The position numbers and the translations under genes were made by a program. A stretch of 6,960 bases of DNA from assembly GCA_019347775.1 (NCBI GenBank), contig JAHWKP010000094.1, positions 1 through 6,960 of the forward strand, written 5' to 3'. The stretch comes from Actinomycetota bacterium. Lineage in GTDB: Bacteria; Actinomycetota; Acidimicrobiia; Acidimicrobiales; JAHWKP01. Below are positions 1-5,497 of the stretch, one piece after another. The notes beneath the pieces were generated by a model. That model saw only the letters and a list, made by a program, of their open reading frames with translations, was not told the origin of the DNA and did no database searches. Within the stretch, counting starts at the first letter, position 1. Every line of letters starts with the position of its first letter.

Positions 1-171
1 GAGTACGACGGCTCGGAGGAGACCTGGGTGCCGGGCATGGGATCACCCCGGATCCGTTCTCGTCTGGCCAGCGGAACCGTCGCCTTGTCCGCCGGCGAGT
101 TCGCTGACTTGGCCGAGCAGGCCGACAGCGACGAGGAGCTCGGACAGCGGGTGCGTGCCTACTTCGCCTGA
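1..171 (+). CDS. 3' end of an unidentified gene
   Basis: An open frame runs from the left edge (frame 1) to a TGA at 169-171 and encodes the last 56 residues of a protein. The tail is acidic and probably helical, ending in LGQRVRAYFA. A stretch around residues 15-35 (GSPRIRSRLASGTVALSAGE) has the look of a domain end, but I do not recognise the family. It is the only plus-strand gene I accept in the window and converges on the minus-strand methyltransferase operon. It lies outside the left 19-bp repeat, so it may belong to the flanking host DNA or to a neighbouring island. Codon choice, with G or C in most third positions, matches the rest of the window. The reading frame is fairly secure; the function is unknown. 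Confidence 0.6.
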   Translation, partial: EYDGSEETWVPGMGSPRIRSRLASGTVALSAGEFADLAEQADSDEELGQRVRAYFA

Positions 172-460
172 CCGGCGCGGGCGGGCCTATGCGGTCGCGG
201 GGCTTCATCGAGGCGTGGCGGCGCCGGCCGGGCCCGGCTCTCGGCGCGGGTCGCCCTGCCAAGCGCCGTGTTGCGAGGGCGCACGGCGGTCCAGCAGCCG
301 CGTTCGGATGCAATCACCGGGTACCAACACCCCCGGTGTCCTCCCTGAGGGGCTCTACGGCGATCCTGTGCGGTGCGGTTCGTCCGGAAGCGGGCGATTC
401 CAGAAGGCAGCCTCGAAGAAACAGGTGGGCATGAAGAAGGCGGCAAAGAAGGCGACGGAC
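172..460. other. Gene-free stretch holding the left repeat
   Basis: This 289-bp interval lies between the plus-strand gene end and the methyltransferase stop. Open frames here are GC-driven shadows with arginine-rich, low-information translations. It contains the left 19-bp direct repeat and, just before it, an inverted repeat of seven bases (CACCGGG at 315-321 with CCCGGTG at 332-338, loop of 10). That hairpin could serve as a terminator for either converging gene or as part of a recombination site. No T-run follows it. Confidence 0.5.
352..370. repeat. Left copy of 19-bp direct repeat (candidate att site)
   Basis: GCTCTACGGCGATCCTGTG occurs here and again, identically and in the same orientation, at 5452-5470. 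Weaker similarity extends leftwards: CCTC at 340-343 matches 5441-5444 with AGG following in both, and CAATCACC at 311-318 matches 5424-5431, although the spacers differ (33 versus 20 bases). An exact 19-bp match beside a tyrosine recombinase is what an attachment site or core duplication looks like. On the minus strand this copy lies 90 bp past the methyltransferase stop codon. The repeat is seen directly; its role as an att site is inferred. Confidence 0.7.
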
Positions 461-1264
461 CTACCGGGTGGCTCCTCGCACTCGGCGCGTCGACACCTTC
501 CCCTTCCCGCCCGGCGAATCGGGGCCGCCGTTCTGCGTCGCGGTCAGCGCCGTCACCTTCGTGCCGTTGACCTGCGAGCCGTTGCCGTTGCCGTTGCCGT
601 TGGCGTCCTGGGCGTCGAGTTGCCCGGTGCCGCCGTAGGCCGCGTACTGGCGACCTCGGGGCACGGTCTCGGCGTCGGCCTCGTTGCCCCACGCGGCCCA
701 ACCCTCTTGCGGGTAGCGGGCGAACAGCTCCAGGAACGGGCCGGGCGAGCATGACTCGATGATCGGATACAGCTCGTCGGGCTTGCGGCTGTGCTCGCGC
801 TTCTGGGTCGCGAGCAGGTTGACCTGTCGCCTGCCAGGAGGGAGCGTCCGCAGCTTGCCGCGCACGCCGAAGAGCACAGGTTCGGTGACGTTGCGGAAGT
901 AGAAGCCGACACCTCGACCGTCGCTCCCGCCGTCTTTGCGCACCTTGTGCCAGATCAGCATCGTCTTGTACGTGAAGCCCCACGCCTGAAGGACCCGCAA
1001 CCCCTCCGCGACAAGGGCGTTGGGGACCCACAGGTAGCAGTGGGACTGGTCGGCCATGACATCACCGACGGGCATGTCGGCGATCTCCTTCCAGGTCATG
1101 GTGTCGTAGCGGGACAGCCGCTTATGCTCGGGAGCGACCTTCCCGGTGCGGTTCATGAACCGCCACGGCGGGTCGGCCAACACCGTTCCGAAGGGTTGGC
1201 CGCCGAGGTTGTCGAGGGTGAGCGTGGCGAGGAGCTCGTCGAGCGGGCTGGACGGAGTGCTCAC
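461..1264 (-). CDS. MT-A70 family N6-adenine DNA methyltransferase
   Basis: Predicted S-adenosylmethionine-dependent N6-adenine methyltransferase of 267 residues. The catalytic motif DPPW is at residues 31-34, just after the strand FGTVLA. Other family hallmarks follow in order: SHCYLWVPNAL (75-84), GFTYKTMLIWHK (96-107), the KPDELYPIIE helix (161-170) and LELFARY..GW..WGNE (178-195). Bacterial and phage MT-A70 enzymes are generally taken to methylate DNA. The GTG start at 1264-1262 is preferred over a longer form beginning at 1327. It shares GTGA with the stop of the upstream RAMA gene, is preceded by GGAAGGGG, and the extra 21 residues would lie inside the RAMA gene. After the fold comes an unusual low-complexity tail (about 200-267) with four Asn-Gly units. 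The catalytic motif looks intact, so it is probably active. Target sequence unknown. Confidence 0.92.
   Translation of the reverse strand: MSTPSSPLDELLATLTLDNLGGQPFGTVLADPPWRFMNRTGKVAPEHKRLSRYDTMTWKEIADMPVGDVMADQSHCYLWVPNALVAEGLRVLQAWGFTYKTMLIWHKVRKDGGSDGRGVGFYFRNVTEPVLFGVRGKLRTLPPGRRQVNLLATQKREHSRKPDELYPIIESCSPGPFLELFARYPQEGWAAWGNEADAETVPRGRQYAAYGGTGQLDAQDANGNGNGNGSQVNGTKVTALTATQNGGPDSPGGKGKVSTRRVRGATR
579..602. repeat. Four tandem copies of a 6-bp unit (CCGTTG)
   Basis: CCGTTG is repeated four times without interruption. On the minus strand this encodes the NGNGNGNG segment in the methyltransferase C-terminal tail, residues 222-229. Because the unit is six bases, gain or loss of copies would change tail length by Asn-Gly pairs without shifting the frame. 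Confidence 0.9.
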
Positions 1265-1536
1265 AGCCCCTTCCGGAGCTCGGCGATGCTTCGGTCGCCG
1301 AGGCGCGGCACCCGCCACCGCAACCACCCGTCGATGGAGCCCACGCCGAGGGCGTGCTTCGCCGCCCCAGATGGCGTCGCGAATGGGGTGTTGCCGATCT
1401 TGAGCGAACCGTCGGCTTGAAGGGTCGCCTCGATGGCGGGCGCTGAGCGTCGACGGACGACCAGCTTGTCACCTCTCTTGAGCACGCCCTTCTGGATGAG
1501 CGTTGCCATCGAGACGGTTCCGGTTGTTCGAGCCAC
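1261..1536 (-). CDS. Stand-alone RAMA-domain modified-DNA reader
   Basis: Small protein of 91 residues that is essentially one RAMA domain (restriction enzyme and adenine methylase associated). The fold's signature is visible in order: LIQKGVLKRGDKLVV (13-27), an IEATLQADGSLKIGN strand pair (35-49), TPFATPSGAAKHALG (50-64), then GSIDGWLRWRV (66-76). RAMA domains are usually fused to methylases or nucleases and are proposed to recognise modified bases; here the domain is free. The GTG start at 1536 has GGAAGAAGG 11 bases upstream. An ATG at 1509 (starting MATLIQKG) is a credible shorter alternative that keeps the domain. Its stop shares four bases with the methyltransferase start, so the two are probably co-translated, pointing to a reader paired with its writer. 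It might target the methylase to DNA, inform the nuclease of methylation status, or act as a regulator. Confidence 0.85.
   Translation of the reverse strand: MARTTGTVSMATLIQKGVLKRGDKLVVRRRSAPAIEATLQADGSLKIGNTPFATPSGAAKHALGVGSIDGWLRWRVPRLGDRSIAELRKGL
1267..1274 (-). promoter_or_regulatory. Ribosome binding site for the MT-A70 gene
   Basis: GGAAGGGG on the minus strand lies two to four bases before the GTG at 1264, inside the last codons of the RAMA gene. It decides the start of the methyltransferase in favour of 1264. Confidence 0.6.
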
Positions 1537-1574
1537 GAGGTCCAGTACCTTCTTCCATTCCCAGGCCGGAGCCT

Positions 1575-1590
1575 TAGATCTGTAGATCTA
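1575..1590. promoter_or_regulatory. 16-bp palindrome, candidate operator/promoter of RAMA-methylase pair
   Basis: TAGATCTGTAGATCTA is a perfect inverted repeat with 7-base arms and a GT centre. It can also be read as two direct copies of TAGATCT eight bases apart. It is strikingly AT-rich for this DNA and sits 39-54 bp upstream of the RAMA start, where an operator or -10 region would be expected. Each arm contains AGATCT with a GATC core, an obvious place for adenine methylation. A minus-strand TTGCGC about 19 bases upstream of TACAGA is a weak promoter match only. The symmetry is seen; the regulatory role is inferred. Confidence 0.5.
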
Positions 1591-1598
1591 CCACGTCT

Positions 1599-1618
1599 GG
1601 TCCGCGCAACCGCGGACC
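1599..1618. terminator. Perfect hairpin downstream of mcrC, possible terminator
   Basis: GGTCCGCG (1599-1606), loop CAAC, CGCGGACC (1611-1618) form an 8-bp, all-matched, GC-rich stem. It lies 88 bp past the mcrC stop and just upstream of the palindrome before the RAMA gene. That is where a terminator separating the two gene pairs would sit. There is no T-run after it in the minus direction, so it could also be an attenuator or mRNA-stabilising structure. Confidence 0.4.
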
Positions 1619-1705
1619 CTGCCGCATCCCTTGATCGCGCGGTCGCCTGACCGTACGAAGGGGTGTTGTCAGCGTGCGCGGGGGTCGGCGGTGCGTGCGG
1701 GTCAG

Positions 1706-3064
1706 CTACGGCAGACGGCAGGACTCCAGCGACTCGAAGAAGCTTCCGAATCGACGCTGGCCGCCGTATCCGACGTCCATGAACAAGATCCACACGGGGC
1801 GACCGAACCCGGTGACTCGCATCGGGCGAGGTAGCGCGTCCCCGTCGCCGAGGGCGATCGGGTAGACGAGCCCGGTCTCGCATGGCGCGTACCGCTCGTG
1901 CTGGGCGTAGGACACCGCCTGGTAGATGTCGGAGCGGCTGATGCGGATTCGGGTCCCTCGACCGACGGTGACCTCGGCGCTGTCCTCGTCTTCGGTCGGA
2001 GGTGGCGCGGCACCGACGATCACGTTCTTCCACTTGGCGTCCAGGACGAGGGTGCCCTGCGACGATCGCAGCACGTAGTCGGGGTCGACCTTGCTCGAGT
2101 ACCGACGGTGACCGTTTCCATCGACGAGGGACGCTCGACCGCGCGACGAGTCGAGGGTTGCGCCCTCCCACGAGCCGAGGACGCCGCGCAGTGCCTCTTG
2201 AAACAGCAGGCTTGCGTCCCACAGGAACGCTCGCTGCGCGTGCGCACCAAAGTGATGACTGAAGAAGAACCCGGAGAGGATCGCTTCGCTCTTGCGGAGG
2301 ATGGGTTCGTAGTGGCGTTGCGAGCGGCCGAGTCGAACCCGCTTGAAGTCACCGGGAGCGACCGCGTGGTTCCTGACACCGGACAGGTACGGCTCGACCC
2401 TGCCTACGGCGGCCTGGAGGTGTCGACGGGCGGCGGGGACGCTGAGAGTCGGGATCAGCCCGGCGACCTCGTGCAGCGCGCGACGCAGGATTTGATTGGG
2501 GAGCGTGTCACGCGTCGCCTCCAGGTACTCGCACGGGACGTGGTGCGGGCGGCCGCCGGCGACGTGTCGCCGCACGTACTCGGTCATGAGGATATGGCCG
2601 CGCACCCGTCCCACCAACACCTCTTGTCTGAGCTGGAAGTCTCGGCGCAGCCAGCGGACGACGAAGGACTCGAGCGAAGCCAGGTACCACCCGAGGAGCA
2701 CTGCGGCGGGCTCCCTGCGGAGGACGTCGATGTGCGCCGTGAGCGCCTCGGTGGCGAGGACGTCGCGTGTCCGGCCGAACGCCCAGTCGGAGAGCAGGAA
2801 GAGGTCGGCGTCGATCTTCGGATCGATCCGTACGCGCAGCGGCGTATCAGCCGATCCGAACTCTGCGACACCGACGTAGCGGTCTGCCCGGAGTCGCCAT
2901 AGCCCCTCGGGGTCGCCGAGTTGACGCAGGACCGAGATCCTGAGTGCACTCCACTCGCGTCCGCTGGCGCGCTCGATGACGTCAGCGGACCACTCGCTTG
3001 GCACGCTCTCACGGAGGATCACGGTGCCGATGTCGGCTTCCGCTTCGGCCAGTGCGAGAGTCAC
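1706..3064 (-). CDS. mcrC: McrC-like PD-(D/E)XK nuclease subunit
   Basis: Predicted nuclease subunit of a McrBC-type restriction complex, 452 residues. The N-terminal half carries the family pattern IDPKIDADLFLLSDWAFG (80-97) and a helical middle. The C-terminal half holds the PD-(D/E)XK core: KVDPDYVL (325-332, D329), then LVLDAKWK (339-346, D342 and K344), and the following helix YQAVSYA (381-387, Gln and Tyr). Glu290 in LFQEALRG precedes the core as expected. All likely catalytic residues are present. McrC binds McrB, stimulates its GTPase and cuts DNA. Its GTG start (3064-3062) shares GTGA with the mcrB stop, so translation is probably coupled and subunit ratio fixed; no strong ribosome binding site is seen. 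It is longer than E. coli McrC (348 residues), with a distinct C-terminal extension ending GQRRFGSFFESLESCRLP. Which modification or sequence triggers cutting cannot be read from it. Confidence 0.9.
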   Translation of the reverse strand: MTLALAEAEADIGTVILRESVPSEWSADVIERASGREWSALRISVLRQLGDPEGLWRLRADRYVGVAEFGSADTPLRVRIDPKIDADLFLLSDWAFGRTRDVLATEALTAHIDVLRREPAAVLLGWYLASLESFVVRWLRRDFQLRQEVLVGRVRGHILMTEYVRRHVAGGRPHHVPCEYLEATRDTLPNQILRRALHEVAGLIPTLSVPAARRHLQAAVGRVEPYLSGVRNHAVAPGDFKRVRLGRSQRHYEPILRKSEAILSGFFFSHHFGAHAQRAFLWDASLLFQEALRGVLGSWEGATLDSSRGRASLVDGNGHRRYSSKVDPDYVLRSSQGTLVLDAKWKNVIVGAAPPPTEDEDSAEVTVGRGTRIRISRSDIYQAVSYAQHERYAPCETGLVYPIALGDGDALPRPMRVTGFGRPVWILFMDVGYGGQRRFGSFFESLESCRLP

Positions 3065-4923
3065 GGCGTGTTGTCGTCCGAGGCCGGAGCCGGCTCCTCG
3101 TCGGTGTCCGCCGGCGCCGGCACCGGGGTCGCCGGGGCGGCCGGCACCGCGGTGGTCGTGGCGGCCGGAGCTGCGGGCGGCGCGGGGCCGAGCGTCCCGG
3201 CGAGGATCCGGTCGCGCACCTCTGCGACGAGGTCGATCTGGTTGACCGCGCCGTCGAGCGGGCGGGTGACGAGGGCGAGATCGTCGAACAGCGCGTCGAG
3301 GCCGAGAGCTTGGAAGCGACCCTCGGCCTCGTACTCGAAGAGCAGCGGCACGACCTCGTACGCGAAACGTCGGGCGATGACGTCGGCGTCGTCGTCGACC
3401 GTCGCGGCACCGTCGGAGAGGAAGTACGAGTGCCCGACCTGGATGGTCCGCAGCTCTGCGCTGCCTTCGAACAGACGAGTCGCCGCGTCGAACAGTGCGA
3501 GCGCGCCGTCTTGTGAGGCCTGGCCGGCGAAGCGCTGCCAGCCGGAGATGACGCCTCGGTCCGGTGTCACGTCCAGGTACACGAAGCGTCGTCGAAGGGC
3601 GTAGTCGATCAGCGCGATCGAGCGGTCGGCGGTGTTCATCGTCCCCACGACATAGAGGTTCTTGGGAACGACGAGGCTGGCGCTGCCGTCCACCACGTAG
3701 GGGGTTGTCACCGGCTCATCCCGGTACTCGAGTCCGTAGATGAGCTCGCCGAGCACCTTGCTGATGTCGGCGCGGTTGATCTCGTCGATCAGCAGGAGGA
3801 CCTCGACGGCGGCGCCCATGCTCGCGAGATGCCGGCCGACCTCGCACACGAATCCAAAGATTCGGTTGGTGGGCACGAATGTGACGCCACCGGCCACGGG
3901 CTCGGCTCGAAGCGACCGCACGAAGTCGTCGTAGGTGAGCGATGGATGGAACTGGACGATGTCCCACACCCCGGCGAGGCCCATGTTCGCGGCCACCTCT
4001 GCAACGCGCCGCGGCGTTCTCTCGTGGTCGGGAAGGCCTTCGACCAGGGTGGCGAGCCGCGACTGCCCGTCGAGTGCAGCCGTGAACCAAGAGACGAAGT
4101 CGTGAGCGAGGTAGGTCTTGCCGGTTCCGGGCGGGCCCTGGAGAATGACCTGGCCCTTGCGGTACAGCTCACGATGGAGCTCTGCGAGATGCGCCGGCAC
4201 AGCGGGGCGAGGCGTCGGCGCTCCCAGCTGCGGTGGAGGTTTAGCGGCCGCCTCGAACTCCCCGGGCGTGAGGTTCAACCAGCGGTTCGCTCCGATGCCG
4301 AGGGCCAGCGCGACCGGGTCCGCGCCGGGGGCGGGGCGAAGCCGATGTGCCGCCATCCGGTCGGCGACAAGCTGCGCCAGCCCGGCCGCCGCATGTGCCG
4401 TCGGCAGCTGCTGGTCGAAGCCAATGATGGTGGGTCCGTGCCTTCGGGGCACGACAAGGCCCGCGGTTTCGAACCAGCGCAGAAGATTCGACGCCGCCTT
4501 GTCGGCGGATCCCACACCCCGAGCGCTCAGGTACTGCTCCAACTGCGTCCCGTCGAAGTGGGACGCGTCGAGCTTCCCATCAGAACCGGTGAGGAAGTTC
4601 TCGACGGCATCCCCGACTCGGTGGTCCGCCATCACCAGCGCGCACCACACGAGCAGCAAAGCCGCAGGATCGTGGTTGCGGCAGGCGGTGACCATCGCGT
4701 CCTCCAGGACGGCGCTCGCCGCGGTCGGCGTCTGCTCGGCTGAAACACCCTCGAATGCGAAGAGTCGCGCCGCCAGAGCACCGTGCTGGTTGCCGACGCT
4801 GTCGAGCGCCGCCTGCGCGTCGGCAAGCGTCGCCGGTTGCGGCATCGCCGCCACCGCCCCCGGGATGTCGGCGAGCATGAAGTGCCTGGTGAGGCTGCCC
4901 TCTTTGTCGCCGACGGGACTCAC
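3061..4923 (-). CDS. mcrB: McrB-like AAA+ NTPase with unrecognised N-terminal domain
   Basis: Predicted motor subunit of a McrBC-type complex, 620 residues. The AAA+ domain spans about 245-570. It has Walker A GPPGTGKT (263-270), QFHPSLTYDDFV (324-335), Walker B VLLLIDEINRAD (375-386), and the McrB signature GTMNTADRS (427-435) followed by DYALRRRF with arginines 444-446. VGHSYF (497-502) is also typical. McrB proteins form GTP-driven rings that translocate DNA and recruit McrC. In E. coli the N-terminal domain reads methylcytosine. Here residues 1-240 resemble no target-recognition domain I know; 140-165 (NLLRWFETAGLVVPRR) looks like a winged-helix element. The end (576-620) is a Pro/Ala/Thr-rich, acidic, probably disordered tail. 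The GTG at 4923 is the furthest start but has no good ribosome binding site; the ATG at 4878 (MLADIPG) is an alternative. First gene of the mcrB-mcrC pair, 574 bp from the recombinase. Confidence 0.92.
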   Translation of the reverse strand: MSPVGDKEGSLTRHFMLADIPGAVAAMPQPATLADAQAALDSVGNQHGALAARLFAFEGVSAEQTPTAASAVLEDAMVTACRNHDPAALLLVWCALVMADHRVGDAVENFLTGSDGKLDASHFDGTQLEQYLSARGVGSADKAASNLLRWFETAGLVVPRRHGPTIIGFDQQLPTAHAAAGLAQLVADRMAAHRLRPAPGADPVALALGIGANRWLNLTPGEFEAAAKPPPQLGAPTPRPAVPAHLAELHRELYRKGQVILQGPPGTGKTYLAHDFVSWFTAALDGQSRLATLVEGLPDHERTPRRVAEVAANMGLAGVWDIVQFHPSLTYDDFVRSLRAEPVAGGVTFVPTNRIFGFVCEVGRHLASMGAAVEVLLLIDEINRADISKVLGELIYGLEYRDEPVTTPYVVDGSASLVVPKNLYVVGTMNTADRSIALIDYALRRRFVYLDVTPDRGVISGWQRFAGQASQDGALALFDAATRLFEGSAELRTIQVGHSYFLSDGAATVDDDADVIARRFAYEVVPLLFEYEAEGRFQALGLDALFDDLALVTRPLDGAVNQIDLVAEVRDRILAGTLGPAPPAAPAATTTAVPAAPATPVPAPADTDEEPAPASDDNTP

Positions 4924-5497
4924 GCCACCAGTTTCGCATCCGGCGCCGTGGAGGCGTGTTCTCGGTTGGCCGGGGGAGACGTGTCGTAGGGCGCGACGTC
5001 GTCACGAGCCTCAGCGTCGACGACCTGCACCTCCAGGCAACTTGCTCGAGGTGGTCGCCGTCATCCTCGCTGAGACGGGCACGCCGCCAGGATGTCGCGC
5101 ACGTACTCCAACAGGGCCGGCCCCTCCCTCGGTGGCGGTCTTGGGGTCGTTCAGCTCCGCCGAGGTCGCTGGGGTTGCCCCTAGGCGGGGTCTGAGAGGA
5201 GGCTCAACCGATCCCAGACCAGCGTCCCAGCGCTCGTCCCGTAAGCCGAACCCCTACCGGCACTGGCACCCGCCGCCTGTCCTGGTCGAAGAGAAGCAGG
5301 AGTTGGTGTCCCGTAAGGGTGGTTCGGTGGATAGTCCCGATGGCGGGGGGCTATGCGGCTGCATCGCGCAGATCGGTGTCGCCAGGGCTCCCGAAGTCTC
5401 TGCGGCGTCTGTTTCTCCCGCACCAATCACCCCACCGAGGCCTCTCCAGGCGCTCTACGGCGATCCTGTGGGGCCCTTTCGGCGGTCAACTGGTCGA
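4924..5497. other. Gene-free stretch between mcrB and the recombinase gene
   Basis: These 574 bases carry no open frame with a believable protein. The region should contain the promoter for mcrB-mcrC, but I see no convincing -35/-10 pair. It holds GTCCCGTAAG twice (5236-5245 and 5308-5317, 72 bp apart). The first is followed by CCGAACC and the second by its inverse GGTTCGG (5246-5252, 5321-5327). It also holds GAGGCCTC at 5438-5445 and the right 19-bp repeat. The paired short repeats beside a recombinase attachment site could be arm-type binding sites; that is inference. Confidence 0.45.
5452..5470. repeat. Right copy of 19-bp direct repeat (candidate att site)
   Basis: Identical to the copy at 352-370 and in the same orientation, 5.1 kb away. 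It lies 27 bp beyond the 3' end of the tyrosine recombinase gene, a common position for an integrase's own attachment site. On its left is GCCT-GGAG-AGGC as read on the minus strand, a small hairpin comparable to CCCT-C-AGGG beside the left copy. The two copies bracket the McrBC/RAMA/MT-A70 block and leave the recombinase outside. Confidence 0.75.

Noticed and set aside
352..370. 19-mer as part of a tRNA gene
   Set aside because: No T-loop sequence of the GGTTCGAATCC type, no acceptor stem and no cloverleaf around either copy.
579..602. CRISPR or other array
   Set aside because: The repeats are contiguous 6-bp units without spacers and lie inside a coding frame.
159..1031. A minus-strand open frame of 290 codons overlapping the methyltransferase
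   Set aside because: The MT-A70 motifs lie in a different frame; this translation is compositionally typical of a shadow frame.
1122..2222. A minus-strand open frame of 366 codons crossing the RAMA, methylase and mcrC genes
   Set aside because: It is in another frame from three genes with clear family motifs and has an arginine-rich, low-information translation.
352..5470. Repeats as classical integron attC sites
   Set aside because: No GTTRRRY / RYYYAAC core pairs and no imperfect palindrome of attC length around either copy, and the recombinase lacks an obvious IntI-specific insertion. Only the cassette-like layout is similar.
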